From: CAWGQN01 sp963824885
GTDB taxonomy: Bacteria > Actinomycetota > Actinomycetes > Actinomycetales > Microbacteriaceae
Assembly (NCBI GenBank): GCA_963824885.1
Contig: CAWGQN010000003.1
Span: forward strand, 1-37,525
DNA: 37,525 bases
Reading direction: 5' to 3'
Shown: positions 26,050 through 35,465 of the stretch, in pieces
How positions within the stretch are numbered: position 1 is the first letter of the stretch
Layout: every line of letters begins with the position of its first letter
Program-made: the position numbers and the translations under genes
Notes under the pieces: generated by a model
What the model was told of the DNA's origin: nothing
The model's database searches: none
What the model saw: only the letters and a program-made list of their open reading frames with translations

Positions 26050-27486
26050 CTAGCGTTCTGCTGGGACAGAGCGTTTCACGTCGCGAGGCGCGACGCTTTC
26101 GCGGGGAGCGAGGTGGTCAACAAGAGCGTCGGCCAGACCGACGTAGCGTTCGGGAGTGAGTGCGAGCAGGCGCGTTTTTGCTTCGGTTCCGATATCGAGT
26201 GTCGCGATGAATTCCTGCATTTCGCGGTGGTCGACGCGCTGGCCACGGAGAAAATCTTTCAGTAGTCCATATGGTTCCGCGATGGAACTACGTCCCGCTG
26301 CAATCTCTGCTCGCACGACCGTTTGGATTGCTTCTCCAAGAACTTCCCAGTTGGCATCAAGATCGGTCAAGAGCCGCGCGTCGTCGAGTTCGATTTCTTC
26401 AAGTCCGCGACGAATATTGTCAAGAGCGAGAAGCGAGTGTCCGATCGCGACGCCAATATTACGCTGCGTCGTTGAGTCGGTCAGGTCTCGCTGAAGTCGA
26501 CTCGTGACGAGGGTGTGAGCCAGAGCGTCGAGGAGAGCGTTCGAGAGCTCCAAATTCGCCTCGGCGTTTTCAAACCGGATCGGATTGACCTTGTGGGGCA
26601 TTGTCGACGAGCCGGTGTCACCGGCGCGCGGAATTTGTCGGAAGTAACCGAGAGAAATGTATGTCCACATATCGGTGCACAAATTGTGAAGAATGCGATT
26701 CGCATGGCTAATGTGCTGATAGAGCTCGACTTGCCAGTCGTGCGGTTCGATTTGGGTCGTCAGCGGGTTCCACGATAATCCCAACGAGCCGACGAATTCG
26801 CTCGCGATGGCGGGCCAATCGGCGTTGGGATCGGCGGCGACGTGGGCCGAAAAGGTTCCCGTCGCGCCACTGAACTTTGCGAGATATTCGACAGATTCAA
26901 TCGCGGCGGCAATGCGGTCGAGGCGGTGGACGAATACTGCGATTTCTTTGCCCATCGTGGTGGGAGTTGCCGGTTGACCGTGAGTGTGGGCGAGCATCGC
27001 GGTTGAGCGGTAGCGCAAAGCGCGCGTGTGAAGTTCGTCACGAACCGCCTGAAAGGCGGGATTCCACACTTCTTTCATCGCCGAACGCACGGTCGCCGCG
27101 TACGCAACGTTGTTGATGTCTTCGCTCGTGCACGCGAAATGCACGAGTTCGACTACCGAGTCGAGATCGCTCGCGCTCAAATGAGAGCGCACGAGGTATT
27201 CGACAGCCTTCACGTCGTGTCTGGTTGCGGCCTCGAGTTCGGTCAGACGATTAATTTCGACCTGGCCGAATTCTGCGGCAAATCGTCGCAACTCTCCCTG
27301 TTGCGACTGGGAAATCGGAGTGGTTCCAAACATGCCTCGATTGGTAACGAAAAGAAGCCACTCGAGCTCGATACGCGTGCGTTCACGATTGAGCGCGCCT
27401 TCCGAGAGATATTCTCCCAGTTGAGCAACGACGGGTTGGTAGCGGCCATCGAGAGGACTGAGCGGTTGGTCGGGCAATGCTTTCAT
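26050..27486 (-). CDS. purB: Adenylosuccinate lyase
   Basis: Cleaves SAICAR to AICAR and adenylosuccinate to AMP in purine synthesis. 478 residues, within the size range of the longer bacterial PurB class. Seen: SPLDGRYQPVVAQL at the N-terminus, TSEDINNVAYA near residue 122, the substrate-binding AHTHGQPATPTTMGKE near 168, and the fumarase/lyase superfamily signature GSSTMPHKVNPIRFENAE near 300. ATG at 27486 overlaps the phosphatase stop (ATGA). Frame intact. It converges on the 25768 gene with only 27 bases between. Confidence 0.95.
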   Translation of the reverse strand: MKALPDQPLSPLDGRYQPVVAQLGEYLSEGALNRERTRIELEWLLFVTNRGMFGTTPISQSQQGELRRFAAEFGQVEINRLTELEAATRHDVKAVEYLVRSHLSASDLDSVVELVHFACTSEDINNVAYAATVRSAMKEVWNPAFQAVRDELHTRALRYRSTAMLAHTHGQPATPTTMGKEIAVFVHRLDRIAAAIESVEYLAKFSGATGTFSAHVAADPNADWPAIASEFVGSLGLSWNPLTTQIEPHDWQVELYQHISHANRILHNLCTDMWTYISLGYFRQIPRAGDTGSSTMPHKVNPIRFENAEANLELSNALLDALAHTLVTSRLQRDLTDSTTQRNIGVAIGHSLLALDNIRRGLEEIELDDARLLTDLDANWEVLGEAIQTVVRAEIAAGRSSIAEPYGLLKDFLRGQRVDHREMQEFIATLDIGTEAKTRLLALTPERYVGLADALVDHLAPRESVAPRDVKRSVPAER

Positions 27487-28016
27487 CGTTGGCTGTCTCC
27501 GTATCGGATTGCTGGTTCCAGTTGAGAATAGAGGGCACCGCACGCGCGTTCAATCGTCGATAATACTGAGTCAAACGCGGCCGCATCAGAGTAGTACGGG
27601 TCGGGAACATCCCCAGCGATTCCGGGATGGTTTTCAAAACCGAGGAGAAGTCTCACTTTGGACTGATCCGATTCGTTGAGCGCCCACGACGTCAGAATCC
27701 GATGTTGGCCGTGATCGAGGACGACGACGAGATCGAGCGAGCTAAACCACGCGGGGTCGAATTGCTTGGCACGATGACGACTCCCGTTAAACCCCCGCTT
27801 GGTGAGGGCTTCAAGTGTCCGCCGGTCGGCTTGTTCTCCAACATGCCAGTCTCCAGTTCCAGCAGACGACACTGCGATGTTGTCGCCGACTCCGCCCGCG
27901 GCAACAAGCGCGCGAAACACAACCTCGGCCATCGGCGAGCGGCAAATATTTCCGGTGCAGACAAAGCAGACCCGGAACACCGCCTCACTGCCGGTGTGCG
28001 GTGCCGCAAACGTCAT
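27483..28016 (-). CDS. Low-molecular-weight protein tyrosine phosphatase
   Basis: 177 residues with the CX5R(S/T) phosphatase loop CTGNICRS (C20 nucleophile, R26), preceded by the strand VCFVC, and the general-acid loop VPDPYYSD near residue 138, the two parts that define the family. Related enzymes remove phosphate from bacterial tyrosine kinases or small phospho-sites; the target here is unknown. It overlaps purB by four bases and follows the holin-like gene by 22, so the three genes probably form one operon. Confidence 0.9.
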   Translation of the reverse strand: MTFAAPHTGSEAVFRVCFVCTGNICRSPMAEVVFRALVAAGGVGDNIAVSSAGTGDWHVGEQADRRTLEALTKRGFNGSRHRAKQFDPAWFSSLDLVVVLDHGQHRILTSWALNESDQSKVRLLLGFENHPGIAGDVPDPYYSDAAAFDSVLSTIERACGALYSQLEPAIRYGDSQR

Positions 28017-28038
28017 GTCACCGATGGCCTGGCATCGG

Positions 28039-28434
28039 CTACCGGGCGGCTTCCGCGAATGGCCTCAGGATCATCCCGAGAATCCAGCTAATGAGACCGA
28101 GAACAATCGCACCGAGAACGCCCCACCAGAAGCCGGCCACTTGGAGGCCGAAGCCAATGAGAGAACTGAACCACGCAACGAGGAGCAACAACAATCCGTT
28201 CACGATGAGGGCAAGCAAACCGAGCGTGAGAATGTAGAGCGGAAACGCGACAATTCGTATCGCGGTTCCGATGACCCCGTTGACGATTCCGAAGATGAGG
28301 GCCACGAGAAGATACGTGAGAATCGTCGCGAACGTGTCATTCGCATAGGAATGCACGGTGACACCCCACACGATCAGAGTCGTAAGCCAAAGAGCCAGAG
28401 CATTAATTATTAGGGACACTATAAATCTGCGCAT
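28039..28434 (-). CDS. Phage-holin-4-superfamily (PF04020-like) membrane protein
   Basis: 131 residues with four hydrophobic spans: FIVSLIINALALWLTTLIVW, ATILTYLLVALIFGIVNGVI, IVAFPLYILTLGLLALIVNG and a last one around GVLGAIVLGLISWILGMILR. The motif FPLYILTLGLLALIVNGLLL is typical of the broadly distributed PF04020 family, named by similarity to a phage holin but chromosomal in most bacteria; no phage genes are nearby, so the family name should not be read as lysis function. No Shine-Dalgarno precedes the ATG at 28434. Heads the operon with the phosphatase and purB. Confidence 0.82.
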   Translation of the reverse strand: MRRFIVSLIINALALWLTTLIVWGVTVHSYANDTFATILTYLLVALIFGIVNGVIGTAIRIVAFPLYILTLGLLALIVNGLLLLLVAWFSSLIGFGLQVAGFWWGVLGAIVLGLISWILGMILRPFAEAAR

Positions 28435-28668
28435 AAGTCAACTATGACAGCTGGCTCCCATTGCTGAACAGACGTGAGTTTTTGCGTGTCTCCGTGGGGA
28501 CGCCGTCAGCAGTGTCAAGAATTCGCGAGAATACGCGGCTGATGGCGCAAGCTGCTGCGTGGATTTGCGACCGAAATTGCGTAAAACCACTTAATCAATC
28601 GCTCTCACTTCACGTCGAGGAGTGCGATTGGCGGCGCGTAACCGAATACGAATCCGGGCCGAGGTAGA
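28435..28668. other. Divergent gap between the holin-like gene and E1alpha, no recognised gene
   Basis: 234 bases that must hold the promoters of both divergent genes. A short plus-strand open frame (28461-28667) has no recognisable similarity and no ribosome-binding site, so I do not call it a gene. No strong hairpin was seen. The segment ends with GAGG five bases before the GTG start at 28669. Confidence 0.5.
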
Positions 28669-29811
28669 GTGACAACGGTGACTGCCGAACGAATCGAATC
28701 GTCAGCGGTGCAGATCCTCTCGCGCGAGGGGGTGTTCGCACCGAATGAGGCTTCGGTCGAATATGTGTCTTTCGTCGAGAAGCTTTCTGACGCGCAATTG
28801 TGTGGCTTCTACCGTGACATGGCACTTGTGCGCCGGTTTGACGCGGAAGCCGCGAATCTACAACGTCAGGGCCATCTAGGCTTGTGGGTTCCTAGCCACG
28901 GCCAAGAAGCGGCTCAAGTGGGTTCGGCGCGTGCCGCGCGAGTTCACGACCATATCTTTCCGGCCTACCGTGAACACGCGGTCGGAATGATTCGAGGAAT
29001 TGATCCAATTGGAATCATCAAACTCTTGCGCGGAGTGACGCACGGAGGATGGAACCCCAACGATCCCGCAAACGGCAATTTTCATCTCTACACACTCGTA
29101 ATCGGAGCCCAAACTCTGCACGCGACGGGCTACGCGATGGGGCTGCGCCTCGACGGAACCGTCGCAACCGGCGACTCCGACACCGCTCAGGCCGTTCTCG
29201 TTTATTTTGGTGACGGTGCGACGAGTCAGGGTGATGTGAGCGAAGCGCTCATCTTTGCGGCGAGCTATCAGACGCCGCAGGTGTTTTTTTTGCAAAATAA
29301 TCACTGGGCGATCTCGGTTCCGGTCTCCGTGCAATCGCGGACCCCACTCTATTTGCGATCAGCGGGCTTTGGAGTTCCGAGTGTGCAAGTCGACGGAAAC
29401 GATGTTCTCGCAAGCTACGCCGTTACCGCCAAACATCTTGACGACGCGCGTTCGGGCCGTGGCCCGAGCTTCATTGAAGCCCTCACGTATCGAATTGGAG
29501 CGCACACGTCGAGCGATGATCCGACGAAGTATCGTTCCGACGACGAACTCGCATATTGGGTCGCCCGAGACCCGTTAACGCGCTTTGAGACGTATTTGCG
29601 CGGACGCGGCACCGCGGACGCCTTTTTTTCGGAAATTGCCGAAGAGGGATCCGATCTTGCTGCCGACATTCGTCATCGCGCAATCGAACTGGGAACGCCG
29701 TCACAGGATGTGATCTTCGATCACGTCTATACCGACCCGCATCCAGTGACGGCCGCGCAAAAAAGCTGGTTTTCCAACTATGAAGCGTCGTTTGAGGGAG
29801 ATGACCGATGA
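28669..29811 (+). CDS. bkdA: Thiamine-dependent 2-oxo-acid dehydrogenase E1 component, alpha subunit
   Basis: 380 residues. The thiamine-pyrophosphate motif GDGATSQGDVSEALIFAASY (near residue 184) ends at QNN (near 214). AVGMIRGIDPI and FHLYTLVIGAQTLHATG are typical E1alpha. It forms the alpha2beta2 decarboxylase with the next gene, and E2 follows, so this is a branched-chain 2-oxo-acid or pyruvate dehydrogenase complex. The symbol follows the mycobacterial bkdABC naming; substrate is not proven, and no E3 gene is in the window. GTG at 28669 with GAGG upstream. Confidence 0.88.
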   Translation: MTTVTAERIESSAVQILSREGVFAPNEASVEYVSFVEKLSDAQLCGFYRDMALVRRFDAEAANLQRQGHLGLWVPSHGQEAAQVGSARAARVHDHIFPAYREHAVGMIRGIDPIGIIKLLRGVTHGGWNPNDPANGNFHLYTLVIGAQTLHATGYAMGLRLDGTVATGDSDTAQAVLVYFGDGATSQGDVSEALIFAASYQTPQVFFLQNNHWAISVPVSVQSRTPLYLRSAGFGVPSVQVDGNDVLASYAVTAKHLDDARSGRGPSFIEALTYRIGAHTSSDDPTKYRSDDELAYWVARDPLTRFETYLRGRGTADAFFSEIAEEGSDLAADIRHRAIELGTPSQDVIFDHVYTDPHPVTAAQKSWFSNYEASFEGDDR

Positions 29812-30793
29812 GCGGAGACGTCGAGTCAAGCTCTCTCGCGAAGGCCATTACCCTGGGGCTGCGTCGCGCCCTCGAGAGTGACCCGCGCGTTCTGCTGATG
29901 GGCGAGGACATTGGCCGCTTGGGTGGCGTGTTTAGAATCACCGAGGGGTTGCAGGCCGAATTCGGTGCCAATCGTGTGATGGACACTCCACTCGCGGAGT
30001 CGGGAATCATTGGCACGGCCATTGGCTTGGCAATGCGAGGGTTCAGGCCCGTGTGCGAAATTCAATTTGATGGGTTTATCTATCCGGGATTCAACCAAAT
30101 AACGTCCCAACTTGCCAAGATGACAAATCGGCACGAAGGACAGCTGTCGATGCCCGTTGTCATTCGCGTGCCGTACGGTGGCCATATTGGTGCAATCGAA
30201 CACCACCAGGAGAGTCCAGAAGCCTATTTTGCCCATACTCCCGGTCTTCGATTGGTCAGTCCGAGCACCCCAAATGACGCCTATTGGATGATTCAGGAGG
30301 CCATCGCGTCAAACGATCCTGTCATGTTTTTCGAGCCAAAGAGCCGCTATTGGACAAAGGGTGTCGTCGACTTCCGTGCGAGCCCACAGTCGTTGCACAG
30401 CAGTCGGACGGTTCGGGAGGGCAGCGATGTGACGGTAGTGGGGCACGGCGCGATGGTTTCGGTTCTCGTGCAAGCGGCTGATATTGCCGCTCAAGAGGGC
30501 ACGAGCCTTGAGATCATCGACCTTCGTTCGCTCTCCCCTATCGACTACGGTCCTCTTTTAAGTCGGTTCATAAGACGGGGCGGCTCATCGTCGCTCAAGA
30601 AGCGCCGTCCTTCGTGAGTCTGGGATCGGAAATTGCCGCAACGGTGGCCGAGCACGCGTTTTATTCCCTGGAAGCGCCCGTGTTGCGCGTGGCGGCATTC
30701 GACGCGCCGTTTCCGCCCGCAAAACTAGAGGCGAGTTATCTTCCCGATGAAGATCGCGTTCTTGAGGCGGTGGATCGGTTGCTTGCCTATTGA
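29808..30793 (+). CDS. bkdB: 2-oxo-acid dehydrogenase E1 component, beta subunit, one frame break
   Basis: The conserved MGEDIGRLGGVFRITEGL, DTPLAESGIIGTAIGLAMRG and EIQFDGFIYPGFNQI motifs identify an E1beta subunit. The continuous frame stops at 30617 after SPIDYGPLL, but the next frame continues with SVHKTGRLIVAQEAPSFVSL to a TGA at 30791-30793; one missing base near 30559 explains it. Full length would be about 328 residues, normal for the family. ATG overlaps the E1alpha stop by four bases. As written the C-terminal domain is lost. Confidence 0.87.
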
Positions 30794-30853
30794 GTCCCGT
30801 CGCAACGAACATGCTAGATACGCGTTGGAGCGCCGCACTACGAAGGAACGGCC

Positions 30854-32203
30854 ATGAGTGAATCGAAGTTCTTCCTCCCAGATGTTGGTGAAGGCCTGAA
30901 TGAGGCGGAAATTGTCGACTGGAAGGTTAAACCCGGTGATCCGGTAGAAGTCAACCAGATTCTTGTCGAGATTGAGACCGCAAAGTCGCTTGTTGAACTC
31001 CCGTCGCCGTTCGGTGGGACGGTGGGCGCGATTCTTGTCGAAGCCGGAACAACCGTCGACGTTGGCACGCCGATTATTACCATCGCGTCCGACGGGGATG
31101 CTCAAATGACCGCTCCCGCAGCGACACTCGCGCAAGCGGCGCTACCGCCTCCGACAGAAGCGCACGTCACAATGGCGGACGAAATTGCGGGATCCGACGA
31201 GGACGGTGCGGGTGGCACGTCAGCCAACCTCGTTGGCTATGGATCGGTCGCCCACGTGCCGACTCGCCGGCGCGCCGGGGGGCCACCCACCCTCGCAGGT
31301 TCGGCGCGACGAGCTGCTCGGGGAATCACGCCACGTGCCAACGAGTCCGTTGTCGCGAAGCCCCCGATCCGCAAGTTGGCGAAAGACTTGGGCGTCGATC
31401 TTCGTTCGGTGACGGCAACCGGATGGGCGGGGGAAATTACGAGAGACGATGTCATCGGACACGCGAAGCAAGCGAGTGTCTTTCGGAATATCCGCACTCC
31501 CGAGTGGCCGAGTGATCGCGAAGAACGCGTTCCCGTCAAAGGAGTCCGCAAGGCAATTGCGCAGGCAATGGTGTCGAGCGCGTTCGACGCGCCACACGTC
31601 AGTCTCTTTGTTGATGTTGACGCCACGCGCACGATGGAATTTGTGGCGCGCCTGAAGACATCGCCCGACTTTGCCGGAATCAGAGTTTCTCCCCTTTTGA
31701 TCGTTGCAAAAGCGCTCGTGTGGGCTGTGCGCCGAAACCCCACTGTTAATTCATCGTGGACGGACGCCGAAGTTATCGTTCACCACTACGTGAATCTGGG
31801 CATTGCCGCGGCCACGCCGCGGGGTCTCCTCGTGCCGAATGTCAAAGACGCGCAAACAATGAGTTTGCTCGACCTCGCATCTGCACTCGAAGAGCTGACG
31901 AGTGCCGCACGAGATGGCAAGACCGCGCGCGAGGCAATGTCCGGCGGAACGATCACCATTACCAATATTGGTGTCTTCGGAATGGATACCGGCACGCCCA
32001 TTTTGAACCCGGGCGAAGCGGCAATTCTCGCCCTCGGCACAATCAAGCACAAGCCGTGGGTCGTCGACGGAGAGGTACGGCCGAGATATGTGACCACGAT
32101 CGGCGCAAGTTTCGATCACCGGGTGGTTGACGGCGACGTAGCGAGCCGATTTGTTGCGGACGTCGCGAGCATTGTTGAGGAACCCGCACTCTTACTCGAT
32201 TGA
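30854..32203 (+). CDS. bkdC: Dihydrolipoamide acyltransferase (E2) of the 2-oxo-acid dehydrogenase complex
   Basis: 449 residues: one lipoyl domain with the lipoylated Lys44 in EIETAKSLVEL, a linker rich in Ala/Pro/Gly, a peripheral-subunit-binding domain (PPIRKLAKDLGVDLRSVTAT near residue 170), and the acyltransferase domain ending with the catalytic FDHRVVDGD near residue 420. It receives the acyl group from E1 (bkdA/bkdB) and passes it to CoA. ATG at 30854 follows AAGGAA. Intact. The E3 dehydrogenase must be encoded elsewhere. Confidence 0.92.
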   Translation: MSESKFFLPDVGEGLNEAEIVDWKVKPGDPVEVNQILVEIETAKSLVELPSPFGGTVGAILVEAGTTVDVGTPIITIASDGDAQMTAPAATLAQAALPPPTEAHVTMADEIAGSDEDGAGGTSANLVGYGSVAHVPTRRRAGGPPTLAGSARRAARGITPRANESVVAKPPIRKLAKDLGVDLRSVTATGWAGEITRDDVIGHAKQASVFRNIRTPEWPSDREERVPVKGVRKAIAQAMVSSAFDAPHVSLFVDVDATRTMEFVARLKTSPDFAGIRVSPLLIVAKALVWAVRRNPTVNSSWTDAEVIVHHYVNLGIAAATPRGLLVPNVKDAQTMSLLDLASALEELTSAARDGKTAREAMSGGTITITNIGVFGMDTGTPILNPGEAAILALGTIKHKPWVVDGEVRPRYVTTIGASFDHRVVDGDVASRFVADVASIVEEPALLLD

Positions 32204-32220
32204 CCGGCACTTTGGTGATG

Positions 32221-32249
32221 TTGACATTCATTATCAATAACACTAGCGT
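32221..32249 (+). promoter_or_regulatory. Zur-type operator overlapping the zinc-operon promoter
   Basis: TGACATTCATTATCA (32222-32236), read on the other strand as TGATAATGAATGTCA, resembles the actinobacterial Zur box TGAAAATGATTTTCA. TTGACA (32221-32226) and a weak TAGCGT (32244-32249) with a 17-base spacer form a promoter that the box overlaps, so bound Zn-Zur would block transcription. The -10 hexamer ends 6 bases before the GTG at 32256, so the mRNA may be leaderless. Confidence 0.65.
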
Positions 32250-32255
32250 CAGAGG

Positions 32256-33158
32256 GTGAAATCCCGGCGTGTGCCTTCCCTTCTTCTTGTTGGCCTGACG
32301 TTGTGCCTTGCATCATGTGCCTCATCGCCCGCGAAACCAGCGAGCGGATTGATTCGAGTGGTCGCATCGACAAACGTCTACGGCGATATTGCTCGGCGAA
32401 TTGGGGGTGACCTCGTCGACGTCGTCTCAATTATTGACGACTCGGCGAAAGACCCTCATGATTATGCGGCTGACGCGCGTGATCGATTGGCGATATCGCA
32501 AGCCGACGTTGTTATCGAGAACGGTGGCGGGTACGACTCATTTTTCGACACCATTGTGTCGACCGACCGGAAGGATGCGGTGGCGCTCAACGCGGTTGTC
32601 TTGTCCGGGTACGACGTCGGCGCGAACGGCGACCGCTTTAACGAGCACGTCTGGTATGACGTGCGCACAATCAAGCGAGTTGCTAACGCGCTCGTCGACG
32701 CGCTGACGTCACGCAACCCGTCGGGTTCCGCGACTTTTCGCGCGAATGGTGAATCGTTTGCCGCCGATTTGACGCGCCTTTCCGACACCGAGGCGGCCAT
32801 TGCCGCCGCGCACACGGGGCGATCAGTTGCGATTACCGAGCCGGTTCCACTTTATTTGCTTGAGGCGAGCGGGCTCGTCAACGTGACACCGGCGGCGTTT
32901 AGCGATGCAATCGAGCAAAATACCGACGTTCCGCCCGGGGTGTTGGCCCACGTGCTCGATCTCTTCGCTCAGCGCTCCGTGAGTGCGCTTCTCTACAACG
33001 AGCAAACGAGTGGACCTCAAACGGAGGCCGTTCTCGCGGCGGCTCGTGCGAACGGGATTCCCGTCGTGCCAATTGCTGAAACCCTGCCAATCGGTGAGAC
33101 GTACAGTGGGTGGATGACAAAGAACCTCGGCGCACTGTCCAGCGCTCTCGCGGAGTAA
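32256..33158 (+). CDS. znuA: Zinc/manganese ABC transporter substrate-binding lipoprotein
   Basis: 300-residue cluster A-I binding protein. Signal peptide with lipobox LCLASC (Cys near residue 21) indicates a lipoprotein. Metal-ligand histidines are visible in KDPHDYAADA (near 66) and in FNEHVWYDV (near 130), in the same places as ZnuA/AztC-type proteins. The GTG start at 32256 gives a basic n-region MKSRR. The Zur-type operator, the ATPase and permease genes downstream and zur itself argue for zinc rather than manganese. Confidence 0.9.
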   Translation: MKSRRVPSLLLVGLTLCLASCASSPAKPASGLIRVVASTNVYGDIARRIGGDLVDVVSIIDDSAKDPHDYAADARDRLAISQADVVIENGGGYDSFFDTIVSTDRKDAVALNAVVLSGYDVGANGDRFNEHVWYDVRTIKRVANALVDALTSRNPSGSATFRANGESFAADLTRLSDTEAAIAAAHTGRSVAITEPVPLYLLEASGLVNVTPAAFSDAIEQNTDVPPGVLAHVLDLFAQRSVSALLYNEQTSGPQTEAVLAAARANGIPVVPIAETLPIGETYSGWMTKNLGALSSALAE

Positions 33159-33165
33159 CTGCCTG

Positions 33166-33988
33166 GTGCTGTGCATTCGCGACGCGACACTCTCGTTTGG
33201 AGATCGCACCGTGTGGTCCGATCTCAATATCGAGGTTGAACCGGGCGAATTTGTTGCCGTGTTGGGAGCGAATGGGTCGGGTAAGACGAGCTTGCTGAGG
33301 GTCATACTCGGGCAGCAAAAACTCACGAGCGGATCGGTCGCGTTCGACAGCGCGCCCGTGACGAGGGGCAATCGACGTATTGGATACGTTCCCCAACAGC
33401 GACTCGTGGACGAGGGCACACCGGTGCGGGCGCGCGATCTTGTTGGGTTTGGTCTCGACGGTCATCGGTGGGGGTGTCTCTTCCGTCGCGGGGTCGCCGC
33501 CGCCGGATCGACTCGGTGCTCGCCGACGTGGGCGCCTCCGATTATGGAGCGGCATCAGTGTCGACGCTCTCGGGCGGTGAACAACAGCGCCTTCGAGTTG
33601 GCCAGGCGCTCGTGGCGCGCCCGACGCTGCTGTTGTGCGACGAACCGCTCTCTCTCTCGATCTCGACCGACAGAGGGCGGTAATTGAGTTGATTGACGAG
33701 CGGCGGCAACAGAATATTGGTGTTCTTTTTGTGACGCACGACGTGAATCCCATCTTGCGCGTTGTTGATCGCGTGCTCTATTTCGCCAGGGGGGGCTATT
33801 GCCTGGGCACTCCGGCCGACGTCTTTCGATCCGACGTGCTCAGTGAACTGTGCAAGTCGCCCATAGAGGTCATTCGTTCACGCGGTCGCATTATTGTCGT
33901 TGGCGGCCTTGACGTGTCAGCAGGCGACGTCAACGGTGAGCACTCTCATCACGTGGGACCACCACTTTCTCGAGGAGGACGATTGTGA
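33166..33988 (+). CDS. znuC: Zinc ABC transporter ATP-binding protein, two frame breaks
   Basis: ABC ATPase spread over three frames. Frame one has Walker A GANGSGKTS (near residue 34) and the Q-loop region IGYVPQQRL. A missing G in the run at 33470-33474 shifts to the frame holding LSGGEQQRLRVGQALVARP and Walker B LLLCDEP. A second missing C near 33650 shifts to the frame with SLDLDRQRAVIELIDERR and the H-loop VTHD, ending at 33988. All motifs are present, so two single-base deletions in a normal gene fit best. GTG start 7 bases after znuA; stop overlaps znuB by four bases. Confidence 0.88.
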
Positions 33989-34938
33989 TCGAGTCGCTCG
34001 GAGGAATCCACCTCGTTCTCGCGCTACCTGATGGCGCGTCCGCGTGGTGGTCCCAAATATTCACGTTCGCACACTATGGCGATCTTGTTGTCTTGTTCAA
34101 AAACACCATCTTAACCGGATTAGTACTCGGCTTGCTTGGCGGCCTTATTGGGATATTCGTGTTCACGCGAGACTTGGCTTTTGCTGTACACGGAATCAGC
34201 GAACTGTCATTTGCGGGAGGCGCCGCCGCGCTGCTCGTCGGCGTCGGGGTCGTGGAGGGCTCGCTCGTCGGATCTCTCGTGGCGGCTCTGCTCGTCGGAC
34301 TTCTGGGTACACGGGCGCGGGATCGCAATTCTATTGTCGCGGTGCTCATGCCATTTGGTCTCGGTCTCGGAATACTGTGCCTCGCCCTGTATCCCGGACG
34401 AGCTTCGAACAAATTCGGGCTCCTTACGGGACAGATTGTCGCGGTTGACGATGGACGCCTCGGCGCCGTCGTCGGAATTTCGGCAATCGTCATCGTTGGT
34501 CTGGTAGCCATCTGGAGGCCGCTCATGTTTGCGAGCGTTGACTCAGATGGTGCGACCGCCCGTGGCGTGCCCGTGCGAGCGCTCTCCGTCACCTTCATGC
34601 TCATGCTCGGCTTGGCGGTGGCCGTGTCCGTGCAAGTGGTCGGTGCCTTGCTCGTCTTGTCCGTCCTCGTCACCCCCGCGGCGGCGGCGTTACGATTGTC
34701 GTCGTCGCCGATCGTCGTACCAGTGTTGAGCATGGCATTCGCCGTCGTATCGCTCGTTGGCGGAATCTTGCTCGCTCTCGGCGGCTCTCTCCCGATCAGC
34801 CCCTACGTGACGACGATTTCGTTTCTTATTTATGTGGTGTGCCGAGTGATTGCCGCGAGCGCGGCGAGGCGCGGCTCGATGGGACGAGCGTCGGCCCCAT
34901 CCGTATCGCCGGCGACCTCGGGAAAGGGAGTGAAATGA
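33985..34938 (+). CDS. znuB: Zinc ABC transporter permease
   Basis: 317 residues with about eight or nine hydrophobic spans and the ABC-3 family pattern LVLGLLGGLIGIFVFTRDLAFAVHGISELSFAGGAAA near residue 46. ARGVPVRALSVTFMLMLGLAVAVSVQVVGALLV follows near 190. Membrane channel of the ZnuABC importer. GTG start overlaps the ATPase stop (GTGA) and the stop overlaps the zur ATG, which shows one tightly packed operon. Confidence 0.92.
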   Translation: MIESLGGIHLVLALPDGASAWWSQIFTFAHYGDLVVLFKNTILTGLVLGLLGGLIGIFVFTRDLAFAVHGISELSFAGGAAALLVGVGVVEGSLVGSLVAALLVGLLGTRARDRNSIVAVLMPFGLGLGILCLALYPGRASNKFGLLTGQIVAVDDGRLGAVVGISAIVIVGLVAIWRPLMFASVDSDGATARGVPVRALSVTFMLMLGLAVAVSVQVVGALLVLSVLVTPAAAALRLSSSPIVVPVLSMAFAVVSLVGGILLALGGSLPISPYVTTISFLIYVVCRVIAASAARRGSMGRASAPSVSPATSGKGVK

Positions 34939-35324
34939 CGAAACGACACACGTGGCAGCGCGATGCGGTCCGCGAAGCGCTCCGGTCTCACGAGGGTTTC
35001 ATGAGCGCTCAAGGGCTCCATTCGTCCCTTCGCGAAGCCGGCTCGCCGATTGGACAAGCGACCGTCTATCGTGCGCTTGCCGATCTGGCGGGCGTCGGCG
35101 AAGCCGATTCGCTCCACTCTTCCGAAGGTGAGATCGTGTACCGCGCGTGCACGAGCGGTCACCACCACCACCTCATTTGTCGACGATGTCGGCTCACCGT
35201 CGAAATCGAAGCCGCCGCGGTCGAATCGTGGGCCCAATCTGTCGCGGCCGAGCACGGATTCACCGAATCTCGGCACGTCGTCGACGTGTTCGGGTTGTGC
35301 CGGACGTGCTCGATCATCGAATAG
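34935..35324 (+). CDS. zur: Fur-family zinc uptake regulator
   Basis: 129-residue Fur-family repressor. The N-terminal winged helix (RDAVREALRSHEGFMSAQGLHSSL and PIGQATVYRALADLAGVGEAD) binds DNA. The structural zinc site is the CRRC pair (C82, C85) with the CRTC pair (C122, C125), and the sensing region holds GHHHH at 75-79. Placement at the end of a zinc transporter operon with a Zur-type box upstream supports Zur rather than Fur. ATG overlaps the znuB stop (ATGA), so zur is coexpressed with the transporter. Confidence 0.9.
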   Translation: MTKRHTWQRDAVREALRSHEGFMSAQGLHSSLREAGSPIGQATVYRALADLAGVGEADSLHSSEGEIVYRACTSGHHHHLICRRCRLTVEIEAAAVESWAQSVAAEHGFTESRHVVDVFGLCRTCSIIE

Positions 35325-35465
35325 CGCGGTAGCGACGTAGAGTTGCACCGCGCGTTGTATTCACCTATTGTTGAACGCCGGTTGAGTGCAATTAGCGCTC
35401 GCCCGTACGCCACCGCTCTCGATCTTGCGCAAGCGGTCGTGCGTGCCGACAAGTGACCTTGGGTG

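Noticed and set aside
26021..26057. AACGCT/AGCGTT inverted repeat between the 25768 gene and purB as a terminator
   Set aside because: Only six pairs around a 25-base loop and no T-tract; too weak to call.
28039..28434. Prophage remnant based on the holin-like protein
   Set aside because: PF04020-type proteins are common chromosomal genes and no other phage gene, integrase or att-like repeat is near.
28461..28667. 68-residue plus-strand open frame in the gap before E1alpha
   Set aside because: No similarity recognised and no Shine-Dalgarno; the gap must hold two divergent promoters.
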